From assembly GCA_030248065.1 (NCBI GenBank), contig JASAMV010002510.1:62001-126000 (forward strand): a stretch of DNA of 64,000 bases, read 5' to 3'. Position numbers and translations under genes: made by a program. The notes beneath the pieces were generated by a model. The model saw nothing but the letters and a program-made list of their open reading frames with translations, ran no database searches and had not been told where the DNA came from. Numbering within the stretch: the stretch's first letter is position 1; each line of letters starts with the position of its first letter. The DNA is from Rhynchonema sp. JSB1_4 (taxonomy: Eukaryota > Nematoda > Chromadorea > Monhysterida > Xyalidae). Of this stretch, positions 36,128-47,334 are shown in pieces.

Positions 36128-37682
36128 TTACCCATGAGGCTTCGGTAGCTCAGGTGGCGGTGGTCTTTTGTCGGATGAAGTGGAATCAAAAGAGAAAACG
36201 GATGGATCTTTGTTCGTGCCTTCAGGTGATCTTGCCGGTTGATTTTCTTTGGATGATCGGCGACTGAAACTAAGTCCAAGCTACCGTTAAAACCGTCGCC
36301 TAGTAAACGACGGTCAATCCGGAAGAACTGGCGAACTAAACAATTTATCCGAGAATTCCGTGAGCGAGTCTTTGAATTTCTGATGCAGCCATAACTTCTC
36401 TCTTCTCATGTTTCTTTCACTTGAGGCATTCCGACGTAAGGCGTTATGCGGTGTCTTGGATATTTCGTGGCGTTGCATAGAGCTCTGTGAATCCGTGTTG
36501 TTCATGCTGTATTACTAATACCTGATGTTTTGCTGTCCCTGCAGGGATCTTTCATAATGTTTATCAATATTCTGCCCTGACACCAGAATCAAAGCGTTGC
36601 AACGCTTGAAACCTTCCCGAAGTACCCACCTCAACATCAACGGATGATTGTTCCCCTTGGTGCCCGCTTTCGTTCATCACCCTGCGACACAAGTAACAAA
36701 CGGTACAAAGCACGCAGAGTGAGATGAGCACAAACACGCCAGCGACCGCAACAGGCACCAGCCACGAAGGTGGACCATCGTCATCCGGCTGCTTCCTGAC
36801 CGGTTGTGTTTTGGCTGAAAACAATTGCCAAATTTTTTAATCCATAGTGTAGGACGTCAACTTGGAGAGCTTCAACCGACGTGAACGTTTTTCACATTCT
36901 TGTGCAGTGAGGCCCAGTTGCAACTTCCCATTAATGCACGTGTATTTCAACACGTTAGTTCCGCCGTGGGAATTGTCGTCGTAGCAAAGTATGGTGCCTT
37001 CGTAGTAGATGGACGTTGACAGGATCTCGGCGTCCGAGTGGATTACTTTGGTGGGGCTGATATCGTCATTCGGCAATGCTTGAGCGCAGGCTGTATAAAT
37101 ACATAGGGAAATGGTGCGTGTTTCCAAAAGGCACGTTGTTTCTATTAAAACGCTACGGCAAACTTTTCGGTTCGTATTCGCAGATGTGTCCAAATCGGGA
37201 TGGCACAGTCAGATGGCAAGGAGACGATTTGAGACTCCGAGCTGTACATGTGATCATTTCACATTCTTTATTGTATGCCGCATATCCGAAGCCCCGATTG
37301 CAAAGCTCAGGATCCTAAAAATAGTAAAATAAGGCGCTATTGTCACTATCTTTCTTCTGTATTGCTGTTCGCATCTAACCGCAATCTTTATAGCGTCCAG
37401 TAATGTTTGACCACCATTGATCAAGTCGGCCAATTTTCCGTTTTGAAATCCTTCAGGTGCAGAATTCCCACAGCCGCTTTTCGCATCGTTGTAACGTTTC
37501 GGTTCGTGTTCTTTGTGAATGACGTAGCATTTCGGTGGTTGCACATCGAAAGTCATAGTAGCAGATGTCTTATCGTTTGTCAGCACTTCACATTGGCTCC
37601 GCAGGCTCACCGCCGTGACCGGCGGGCATGAGCGGAAACAGAATACCAGCAAGCAACTGACCAGGTAAAGGAATGCAAGCAT
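36128..37682 (-). CDS. C-type-lectin-like/CCP single-pass membrane protein copy 2
   Basis: The start at 37682 gives a signal peptide (MLAFLYLVSCLLVFCF). A probable C-type-lectin fold follows: KCYVIHKEHEPKRYNDAKSG, GKLADLINGGQTLLDAI, then DPELCNRGFGYAAYNKEC and the domain-closing FGHICEYEPK. A CCP-like module (EGTILCYDD...LKYTCINGKL...EC), the stalk KQPDDDGPPSWL, a membrane span (VAVAGVFVLISLCVLCTV) and a cytosolic tail ending DKRPPPPELPKPHG complete it. The intron donor before CAQALPNDD was placed so that EPK(T)C matches EPKSC in copy 1. A cell-surface binding or immune-type role is inferred from the domains only. The fold assignment is by pattern and could be a divergent Cys-rich domain. Confidence 0.6.
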
Positions 37683-38151
37683 GATGATTAATTATATGTG
37701 GTGTGTGGCTGTTGGAAATACACTATGAAATCTGATTTTCTAAAACAAGGGTTAATCGCATGGTATTGATGATGGTCAGTTGGTCTGGATGCAGTTTCTG
37801 GACAACCCCTCGATCGAAATTTGCAAAAGCGAGACCGCGCTGAATTTGAACCATCGTTTTCATTCTGCGTTGCATTGCGAATATCTTTGGATTGTGTCAA
37901 TTTTTCATTTGTGCCCCAGAACGTCCAAGGACCAAAAAATATCGCGAAGTCAGCAGAAGGGATTGAATACAAACCGGAGAACACAGCCACAAGGGTATAC
38001 GGCCACAAGCAGTAATACAACAGGGCTGCTCTGCGTGGAGTGGAGGAGTAGATATTCTCTTTCAAATCATAGTAAAGTCTTGATTGAAATTTGAAAGGTT
38101 CAGACGATTTTTGTTGGCGTTTGGCATTGCGCGTGGAGATTGGAGTTCGTC
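37683..38151. other. Upstream region of lectin gene
   Basis: This is the probable promoter side of the minus-strand lectin copy 2. A minus-strand frame at 37688-38182 (164 codons) shows no domain and a shuffled look, so I do not call it. Confidence 0.35.
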
Positions 38152-39693
38152 CAGAGGTCGCAAACCGGCCGGCCCGGCCCAATGGGCATTTTGAGGGTAA
38201 AAATGGGGGGGGGGGTGGGTACCGGGGGGGGGGGGGTTGGGGGGGTAGAGGCAGTGTAGTGGCAGGCCCATGTGTGGGAGTGGGAGGTAAGTAAAAGTAT
38301 GATGCGGGCAGGGTAGTACTTGGGGGGGGGGGGGGGGGCCCCCCGCGGCCCCCCCAAATTCATCTATCTATCGTCAACACTTTTTGATTTCATCTATCTA
38401 TCGTCAACACTTATGGGCTAATCTATCTATCGTCAACAAATTTTGGGAACAATCTATCTATCGTCAACACATTTCGAACCCAAAATTGACATTTTTGACT
38501 CAAAATGGCTCAAAATCGGTATTTTTCACCCCAAATAGGCAAAAAATCGCGCGCTACGCGCGGATTTAGTACATCTAAGCACATTTTCATTAATATTTAC
38601 ACATTATTATCTACTTAGTACACTATACTACACCTTGATTTTTGGCGACCCCCCCCCCCACCATCTATCTATCGTCAACAAGTTTGGGTCGACCCCCCCC
38701 CCAGATTTCGGACTTGGGTCATCTATCTATCGTCAACACATTTCGGGTCCCAATCTATCTATCGTCAACACCCTGACCAAGTACTACACTGGATGCGGGG
38801 TTGGGACCGGAAGCCTGAGAGGTATGATTTTGGTCACCCAAAAAGGCGAAAAAACACCGTTTTTGTGATACAATTTTGGCCAAAAATTTAGGTAAAAATA
38901 GTACTTCTTCCAAATTTTCGCCGAAAATCGCCTAAAAATAGGTAGGGTGGGTTTGCGCGCGGAGCGCGCGATTTTTGGGAAAATAAGGTCGAAAAACACC
39001 GATTTTTGCCTTAAAAAGGCATAAAATTGCTTGTGAGAGGTATGATTTGGAGTTGTGAGAGGTAAGTACTCAACCCCCCCCCCAGTGTTGTGGCAGGTCC
39101 ATCTCCATGTGTGGGAGGTAAGTATGATGCGGGGTTGGGACCGGAAGCGTGAGAGGTATGATTTTGGTCACCCAAAAAAGCGAAAAAACACCGTTTTTGT
39201 GATACAATTTTGGCCAAAAAATGAGGTAAAAATACTACTTTTTCCAAATTTTCGCCGAAAATCGCCAAAAAAAGAGTGTGGTGTGGTGGGCTATCTATCG
39301 TCAACTAGTTTGGGTCGACCCCCCCAGATTTCGGACTTGGGTCATCTATCTATCTCAACACATTTCGGGTCCCAATCTATCTATCGTCAACACCCTGACC
39401 AAGTACTACACTGCCCAGGGGGGGGACCCCCACCCCCCCTGCTACACCATTGGGGCTCCCAGAGATTAGGATCGGGCCGGGCCGGAGATTTGGAGGTCCC
39501 CGTCTGATCGTCTCGTGACGGTTCACTCGATGTTTCTGTTTCATTTCAGAGATCGCAATCGGGCCGCGATTTTGGGCTTTTGGCTGAAGCCGGGTCGTAG
39601 TGGCCGGCGGCCCGGCCCGATCCTCCAAATCTCCGGCCGGGCCCGAGCCAGAATCCCAAAATCGCAGCCGGCCCGGCCCGGTTGCGACCCCTG
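38152..39693. repeat. Accretion of nested hAT-like elements
   Basis: The outer limits look like one old element: CAGAGGTCGCAAACCGGCCGG at 38152 and ...GGCCCGGTTGCGACCCCTG ending at 39693, without an exact target duplication. Inside are a CAGTGTAGTGGCAGG-type element starting at 38252 (split by the insertion at 38309-38791), a second related left end at about 39083 (CAGTGTTGTGGCAGG), and the right half of an ATCTATCTATCGTCAACA element ending near 39411. Long G and C homopolymers may hide assembly errors. Confidence 0.6.
38309..38791 (+). mobile_element. ATCTATCTATCGTCAACA-subfamily MITE, TSD gatgcggg
   Basis: The ends are CAGGGTAGTACTTGG and CCAAGTACTACACTG, flanked by gatgcggg at 38301-38308 and 38792-38799. 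Four direct copies of ATCTATCTATCGTCAACA lie left of the core and three lie right of it. The core contains CGCGCGCTACGCGCGG within A/T-rich text. It is inserted in another element: the related copy at 39083 onward has the uninterrupted sequence tatgatgcggggttggg. Confidence 0.93.
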
Positions 39694-39961
39694 CCGTTGC
39701 CGTGATCCTGTTGAGGAGGCTATAAATTACCGTATTGCGTATACCTATCCTAAAATACAAAAAATAGAACTCCCTAAAAGGGGTCAGTAAGAAAATAGAG
39801 CCACCAACTTAAAGCTGCTGGTTAACAACCCTTCGACCGCGCTTGATCTTGGGGGTAGTATATATAAACAAAGTTTGGACATCGTGTTACTCGACCCTAA
39901 TCTGGTGAGCCGATTGGTTGCTTCCTGATGTTTCACGGCCACGTTGAAGTTTGCCCCTCGT

Positions 39962-40359
39962 CAGTGTAGTTCCTGGTCCGGAGGGGGAACAGACGTACCC
40001 TCCACTATTTTCGGAGGGGGAACAGACGTACCTACCTGGGGGGGAAGGGGGGGGGAAGTCCCAATTTTGGGGGGGGGACGGAAAAAGTCATTTTTTGAGG
40101 TCGAAAAATTGGACTATTTTTGCCTTCTTTTGCGAAAAATCCCCTATAAAAAGGGTATTTTGGCGTTTTTTTGGAGGTTTCACCTAAAGTTTACCTATTT
40201 TTGGCCTAAAAATGCCTATTTTAGGCCCAAATTTGCCCATTTTAGGAAAAAATTGGGGGAGCAGACGTACCCGGAGGGGGAACAGTGGGGCAGGCGTACC
40301 TCGGAGGGGGAACAGACGTACCCGAGGGGGGTCCCCCCTCCCCCCCAGGAACTACACTG
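39962..40359 (+). mobile_element. GGGGGAACAGACGTACC-subfamily MITE, TSD cccctcgt
   Basis: The ends are CAGTGTAGTTCCTGG and CCAGGAACTACACTG, a perfect 15-bp inverted repeat, flanked by cccctcgt at 39954-39961 and 40360-40367. Direct copies of GAGGGGGAACAGACGTACC lie in both halves. The core is A/T-rich, and I saw no GCGCGC palindrome in this one. Confidence 0.93.
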
Positions 40360-40366
40360 CCCCTCG

Positions 40367-41268
40367 TATACAGTCATAAAGAACCGTTTTTTATTTTTCG
40401 TGGAAAAAAACGGTTTTTTTTCCGAAAAAAACCGTTTTTTTTCCAAATACTTTTCCAGTACTTAAGAACGTAATTTCGAAAAATATAACAATTTCAGTGC
40501 AAAATTTGTTCGAAGTGACGAGAGTGCCCTTGAAGAGTGTTGAAGTCAGTCGAAAACAATTGGTTTACACCAGTGTAGTGGCAGGCAAATGGTTGCAAGG
40601 TACCCTTGGGGGGGGGATGGACCCAGATGGTTGCAAGGTACCCCCCTACCCAGCCTCCGGGAGGTTGCAAGGTACCCCTGAGGTCCGAAAAAAGGGTGTT
40701 TTTTGCATGCATTATACTGCAAATTTGGCCGAAAAAATGGTACTTTTTTGCATTTTGGCCGAAAATTTGCCTCAAATACCTATTATATGGAGGTTTGCGC
40801 GCGGAGCGCGCGATTTTTGGGGTTTTGAGGTCGAAAAACACCCATTTTTACCTATAAAAAACCATAAATTGATGGTTGCAAGGTACCCTCCGGGGTGGTT
40901 GCAAGGTACCTACCCTTCCCCCCCCATCCCCCCCAAGGGGTGGTTGCAAGGTACCTACTCCCTAGGGGGGGGGGGAATCCCCCCGCCATCCCCCCCCAGC
41001 CACTACACTGGTTTACACGCTTTTTGGCCCATTTTGGGCCGGTTAAATTTTGTGCTCGAGCCAATTTTTCACTGAAATCGAAAAACTCATCGGTTTTGCG
41101 TTACAATTTTTTGGAAAAATTGGAATAAAGTACCGATATTTTTCCGATCAAAAACCGAAAAGGTACCCACGGAAAAATAAATGGAAAAGTATTCGGGTCT
41201 CGGAAAAAAAACGTTTTTTTTTCGGTTTTTTCCGAAAAAAAACCGGTTTTTTTCCGCCTGCCAGTATA
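40367..41268. mobile_element. TATAC-ended element rich in AAAAACGGTTTTT, TSD gcccctcg
   Basis: Its ends read TATACAG...CCAGTATA. The 8-bp flank gcccctcg lies at 39953-39960 on the left (now separated from the body by a later insertion) and at 41269-41276 on the right. The intact arm of the surrounding palindrome shows the empty site. The interior is repeated AAAACCGTTTTTTTTCC palindromes. Another element (40571-41010) is nested inside. Related copies occur at 60057-60433 and in HDAC1 intron 1. Confidence 0.75.
40571..41010 (+). mobile_element. GGTTGCAAGGTACC-subfamily MITE, TSD gtttacac
   Basis: The ends are CAGTGTAGTGGCAGG and the inverse ...AGCCACTACACTG, flanked by gtttacac at 40563-40570 and 41011-41018. 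Direct copies of GGTTGCAAGGTACC lie in both halves (about three each). The core contains TTTGCGCGCGGAGCGCGCGA and GGTCGAAAAACACC. Confidence 0.93.
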
Positions 41269-42344
41269 GCCCCTCGTGAAAAAAACCGAAAAAATTTGAA
41301 ACGCTGCTGTGACACGAATAGGCTGTTTCAAAGTTTGACACTAGAGTGACAGCAACCTCCAACAGTGTGCCGAAAACCGCAATGCACAATAGCTGTTCAA
41401 ACGTCCGCATTGTTGAATAAAAAAATAAAAGGTTTCAAAAGCCTGGCCATTTTTTGTTAGGATTTTCTACTCGTATAATTTTAAGCATCTGTGGTGAATG
41501 AAATAAGTTGTCAATTACAAATAAAAATCCTCTAATTATCAAGTTTTTTGTTTGTGCTCCCCAGTTTTCAAAACCCTACACAGCTCACACAATGTTTACC
41601 ACAACATGCGCAACTCAGCCATTCCACAGCGCACACACACAACAAAGCTTGCCAGCTGAAACATTGCTGTGTGGTCGCTGTGCCGGCTGTGTGTTGTCGT
41701 TGTGTGTGCGCTGTGGAATGGCTGCCTTGCGCATGTTGTGGTTAACATTGTGTGAGCTGTGTAGGGTTTTGAAAACTGGGGAGCACAAACAAAAAACTTG
41801 ATAATTAGAGGATTTTTATTTGTAATTGACAACTTATTTCATTCACCACAGATGCTTAAAATTATACGAGTAGAAAATCCTAACAAAAAATGGCCAGGCT
41901 TTTGAAACCTTTATTTTTTTATTCGACAATGCGGACGTTTGAACAGCTATTGTGCATTGCGGTTTTCGGCACACTGTTGGAGGTTGCTGTCACTCTGGTG
42001 TCAAACTTTGAAACAGCCTATTCGTGTCACAGCAGCGTTTCAAATTTTTTCGGTTTTTTTCACGAGGGGCAAACTTCAACGTGGCCGTGAAACATCAGGA
42101 AGCAACCAATCGGCTCACCAGATTAGGGTCGAGTAACACGATGTCCAAACTTTGTTTATATATACTACCCCCAAGATCAAGCGCGGTCGAAGGGTTGTTA
42201 ACCAGCAGCTTTAAGTCGACTTCGTTCAGTGTACCGCAAAACAACAAAACAAGGAACAACCGGAACAAAACAAACAAAAAGTGCATTTTTAGGTGCGGTT
42301 TTCAATTCAGCTGAACTTGAACCCTTGTACGTTCTAACTGGAAG

Positions 42345-45300
42345 ATGCCGGTCGGACCACACAGCAAAAAGAAGGTCGTGTATTATTACGATGGTAAGTG
42401 GCTTTGGGCCAGAGGTGGGAATCTAGCTCATGGCTCGACGAGGTTCTGGGGTCTGCCCGGCCCGACTTTGAAAAAAAAATTTCTGATGATATTTTGAAGA
42501 CAATTTTTTGGTGCAAAAATTACAGTTTTTTGTTTAAAAATACCTGAAAATCATAGAAGTCGTTCCTAAGCTGCTGAATCGCAAGAAATTTTGGCTAATA
42601 TACCGTAAAAAGTCACGATCTTTCATTGAAATTCGATGATGTCGGGCCTTTTCGGGCCGACCATCCCAGCCCGGCCCGATTTCCACCTCTGCTTCGAGAT
42701 GATAATGATCATGGGTCAGCGTCGGTCGTATACTCGTATGGACTGACGCCCACGCCCACCCAGTATGTTTGCAATTTTTCCGGAAAGATGTATTTACTGA
42801 AAAAAAAACCGTTTTTTTCATATTTTTTCGAGCCAAATTTGGGCACCGATCAAAATAGCGTGTATTTGGCACATTATGCGCCAAAAAATGGTGTATGAAA
42901 AGTAATCCTGTTGAGAAAGTGCGAATAAAAGCCATAAAAGTGCTGGAAAACACTTGAAAAATTATGTTTCTGCAATAAAAATAGGGTTTTCCCTTAATTT
43001 TGACACTAGCTCAGAAAAGTTCAAAATCCGCCGTGCAATCTTTCCGGAAAAAAGATATTTCACTGAAAAAAACCGTTTTCCAACTGCAATCGCAATTGCA
43101 ACTATACCACTCACACACAGTGGTGTAGCTTTTATAGTGACTGGTGGGCCTGTATCTGTAATTTATATTTGAAAAAACCGGTTTTTTCCAAAAAAGCGCT
43201 TTTTCCAATCAAATTTCCAGTACTTAAGGAATTCTGAAGGCAAAAACAACCTTTTTCGGCCGTTGTTGACTAACTAAAAGTGACTAAATTTTATATTTTC
43301 GAAAAAAACGTTTTTTTCTGGAAAAACGGTTTTTTCACATAAATTACCTATACTTAAACCTGGCCCGCCACTATTGATATTTGAAATTTTTGGTTTGTTT
43401 TTTTGCTCTAATTTAGTTGCCGACATCGAGACGAATAAGGTTTATATTCATGACTTTTTGATTTAGTGCAGATTTTATATCGAAATCAATCGATAAACAC
43501 CGGTTCTCGGGAACAAAATTAAAAAAAATAGATAGACCCCCACTTATTGGCAATCACGTCAGCCAGGAACAAAATTTTGAATTACCGCCAAATGTTATAG
43601 GCTTACAGTATGCTATTAGGGACTTTACGCTCCCGACTTTACGCTCCCACTACACAGTGCCGCCTGTGCGCGCGCTTGCAACACGTGTGTTACGCACTAA
43701 CAAACAGAGCGGCACTGTACAAAACGCATGGGCAAAATCACGTGACTACCGTATGCTTGTGATAAGAAGCAGTCGGCCATCTTGAATATTTGTTCTTGTC
43801 TTCCTGAAATGCACTAAACGGGGGTCTATCTATTTTTTGGAATTTTGTTCCCGAGAACCGGTGTTTATGGATTAATTGCGGTATTAAATCGGCACTTAAT
43901 GGAAAAGTCACGAATGTAAACCTTGTTGGTCTCGATGTCGGCAACAGTAATAAATCATAAAAACAGACCAAAATTTTCAAATATCAATAGTGGCGGGCCA
44001 GGTTTAAGGAATTCCAGAGTAAAAAACACCCATTTTTAGCTTTTCTTGCTTCGCCTATGTTTGTTATCATCTAAAAGCTAAAAAGTCGGCCGGTCAATCC
44101 GATCTTCCTTCAAGCACGCCCGTTCGTCCCGGCCGCCCGATCATCAGCTTTGACTGTGTGTGCATCCACAAAGTTGTTTCTCCCTATTGCAGGTGACATA
44201 GGCAACTTCTACTATGGCCAGGGTCATCCAATGAAGCCACATCGAATGCGCATGACCCACAATTTGTTGTTAAATTATGGACTGTATCGTAAAATGGAAG
44301 TCTACGTGAGTGAATCCGTTTGATCTTGATTACCTCTAATAGTTTTCTGTTTCATATCGATATATGAATATTTTGTATGATTGCAGCGATCTCAAGCAGC
44401 TCAATACGAGGAGCTGACAAAGTACCACAGTGACGAATACATCATGTTCTTGCGCAATGTGCGACCTGACAATATGACTGAATACAACAGACAAATGCAG
44501 AAATGTATAATTCTTTATTTTTGTTAATTTCTCAAAATTGATTATTTGATTTATCCATGTTGTTTCAGTCAACGTTGGCGAAGATTGTCCTGTATTTGAC
44601 GGCCTCTACGATTTCTGTCAAGTCTACACTGGCGCATCGCTTGGTTGGTCAATTGCTTGGTTTGCTGTTGTATTCAAATTTTATTCTGTCGCAGCGTGTC
44701 GCGCCAGGAGGATTAACGTTGACAAAAATAGCGTCCTATATGAATAAAATTTTGCAGCGGCTGCGGTCAAATTGAACAAAGGCCAGACCGACATTGCGAT
44801 CAATTGGTCCGGCGGACTTCATCACGCAAAGAAATCCGAGGCATCCGGGTTCTGCTATGTCAATGATATTGTGCTCGCAATTCTCGAACTGTTGAAGTTG
44901 GTCTTTCTTAGTTTGGCTTATTGTTAATTTGAGCTGGACACGCGTCCTACGTACGTGAATTTTAGGTGCCAGTTAGCTGCGTTCCAAATTTCGTTTTATG
45001 GATAAAGTGTGAAGCTGCAAACTTACCATGTCTCCGAATTTGTGGGTGCAAATAAAAATTTGAAGGCGCTAATGGCAGTGAAAACCAAAGTTTAACAAAG
45101 CTCAGATCTGTTCGTATAATTTCGGCAATCAAACAATCGCTTTACACCTGTCGTCCACGCAGATACCACCAACGTGTGCTCTACATCGACATCGACGTGC
45201 ATCATGGTGATGGAGTGGAGGAGGCGTTCTACACCACCGACAGGGTCATGTCTGTGTCATTGCACAAGTATGGCGAGTACTTCCCCGGCACTGGCGATCT

Positions 45301-47334
45301 CAGGGTGTGTTTGAGCTTGCGGTTGAGAATTATGTTGGTTTCTAACTTGCTTGGCGATTGATCGGACCGGTTTCTTGTCCTCGTTTGGGATGTTTTGAAC
45401 TTTACTGATGTCGCTCATTTGGACCAGCCTTGCTGTTGATCTCAGACTGCTAATCGAGAACTTTCGCGTTTTTTTCAAAATAACATGAGTAAATGTCAGT
45501 AAATCTCGAAGTATCCTAAACACACGAAGAGTGACGCGACCAAGACCGATAGGACCGATCACAAAGTTTGACACCGGAAACAGTGTTTTGTTGTTTCCAT
45601 GAACCATCTTGTCACATTGAACTCTAGTCTGACATTCATACCTTGCAGGACATCGGCGCCGGCCGAGGCAAGAACTACGCTGTTAATTTCCCACTGCGTG
45701 ACGGCATTGATGATGAATCATATGAACAGATATTTGTGCCGGTGTGTGCTTGGTTTTCGTTCATTTCATCATCAATATTTCATTCCTTCATCCCTAAAAT
45801 ACAACTGTTCCACCCGCTTGCTGCAGGTCATAACCAAAGTGATGGAGCATTTCCAACCGCAAGCCGTCGTGCTGCAGTGCGGTGCTGACTCGTTGACTGG
45901 TGATCGGTTGGGATGCTTCAATCTCACGCTGAAAGGTTGCTTATGTGGCGTTCATGTTTGCTTTTGTTGATGAAAATACATTTATCAAACATAATTGATA
46001 TCAGGTCACGCCAAATGTGTGGAGTTTGTGAAGAAATTCAACCTGCCTCTGCTGCTGTTGGGTGGCGGCGGGTATACGATAAGGAACGTGGCACGATGTT
46101 GGACGTATGAGACCGCCGTGGCACTCGATGTCGATATTGCCAATGGTTGGCTGGCCTGGGTCGTGGGGTCATGTTATGATTGATTGATGCGTTTCTTGAC
46201 TGTTTCATCGGGTGTCATGAAAAGTTAACAGATTTGACTATTTTACTTATCGTGTCAGATTGATGAGGGAGACATATCGGAGCTCTGCCCGTTTATCAGT
46301 GATTTTGATCCAAGTGGGAAATGTTTTCTCGATTTTGTGAAAGAACGCTTTGCATTCAATTTTCGCTCAGATGTCCAGATATCTGTTTTGTGGATGATTG
46401 TATACATTAACGAAACTTCACACGTTTGCAGAATTGCCGTACAACGACTACTTCGAGTACTACGGTCCGGACTTCAAACTGCATCTGCAGCCGTCGAATA
46501 TGACCAATCAGAATACCGCCGATTATCTGGAGAAAATCAAGTGCGATAATATTTGTCGATTTTATTTTATTTGAACTGGTAATTTGTTAATTTTTCCAGA
46601 ACGAAGCTCCTCGAGAATCTCCGCATGCTGCCGCCGGTGCCCGGTGTGCAGATGCAACGTGAGTTCAACGTTTTGCTTTTGTGTGAAAATAGTAATTTTA
46701 ATTTGTAAAGTCCAAATATTTGATATTTTTAAACATTTGAAAATTTTTGTCGTTCAGCCATTCCGCCCGATGCAACTGCTGAACTGAACACAGACATTGA
46801 CCACGAGCATATAGACGCCGACAAAAGAATGTCAAGTAAGTTGGCCCGTTGTTTTCCTTTTTTTCTCACTAATTTTGCTTCGAAATCCAAATATAAATGT
46901 TCCTTGTGCTCGAAAACTTCAATTTTTCAGTTCGAGCCAGCGACAAAATGGTCGAGGCCGACAATGAAATATATGACGGAGAGAAAGAAGGTAATGTGTG
47001 ATAACTACGTGGTTTTTCTATGATTGCATTTGTCACACTTTCTCTTCCATTGCATTCATTCATTCATTCACAGGTGGCGATGTGCGCAATGAATCTGCAG
47101 CGCCGCCGCAAAAGCGACCGGCAGACAGCGATTCCAGTGCTGAAACAAAGAAACCCAAAGTGGAGGATGACCAGACAAATGGGTTAGTGTGTTTCGAAGG
47201 AGAACGGGGTAAAAAGTATAAATTCAGAGCATTTTTCTGGTATTATTTTACGAACTGATTTTAGCGTCGCCGGGGATGTTGAAATGAAAGATGAAGCGAG
47301 CGCTGCTGAAGAGACTACCGAAAAGGCTGAATAA
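42345..47334 (+). CDS. HDAC1: Class I histone deacetylase, HDAC1/2 type
   Basis: This is a nuclear zinc-dependent lysine deacetylase, catalytic subunit of Sin3/NuRD-type corepressor complexes. Exons: 42345-42393, 44193-44305, 44387-44504, 44569-44644, 44758-44896, 45163-45304, 45649-45741, 45827-45935, 46005-46145, 46432-46540, 46600-46658, 46759-46835, 46931-46990, 47074-47182 and 47265-47334; all joins keep frame. Visible motifs are [20 protein letters not shown], the active-site [20 protein letters not shown], zinc-binding [54 protein letters not shown] and [39 protein letters not shown] follows. The C-terminal tail is acidic, with a KRPADSD...ETKKPK basic patch like a nuclear signal. Intron 1 (1.8 kb) is inflated by mobile elements. 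A palindromic element ends only about 135 bp upstream of the ATG. Confidence 0.98.
42410..42691. mobile_element. hAT-like MITE in HDAC1 intron 1
   Basis: Ends CAGAGGTGGGAATC and GATTTCCACCTCTG are inverted. The interior has inverted GCCCGGCCCG blocks similar to the outer element at 38152-39693. The 8-bp flanks differ (ctttgggc versus cttcgaga), so it is probably old. Confidence 0.65.
43358..44003. mobile_element. Fold-back element in HDAC1 intron 1 flanked by TTAA
   Basis: The ends ACCTGGCCCGCCACTATTG and the inverse are flanked by TTAA at 43354-43357 and 44004-44007. Inverted arms of nearly 200 bp surround a non-palindromic centre of about 270 bp. It interrupts an AAAACGG-type element whose uninterrupted sequence acttaaggaattc appears 140 bp upstream. 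Confidence 0.85.

Larger units (their letters stand above)
39813..42210. mobile_element. Long palindromic fold-back element flanked by TTAA
   Basis: The element is flanked by TTAA (39809-39812 and 42211-42214). Its arms are near-identical inverted copies of about 540 bp once later insertions are removed. The left arm starts AGCTGCTGGTTAACAACCC and the right arm ends with its inverse. A loop of about 50 bp lies near 41650-41695. The left arm has been invaded by the elements at 39962-40359 and 40367-41268. The right arm is intact and shows the pre-insertion sequence. TTAA duplication is typical of piggyBac-type insertion. No transposase is present. Confidence 0.85.

Noticed and set aside
38309..38791. 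Regularly repeated ATCTATCTATCGTCAACA considered as a CRISPR-like array.
   Set aside because: Spacing is irregular, spacers are not unique between copies, and the genome is eukaryotic with exact transposon ends around the repeats.
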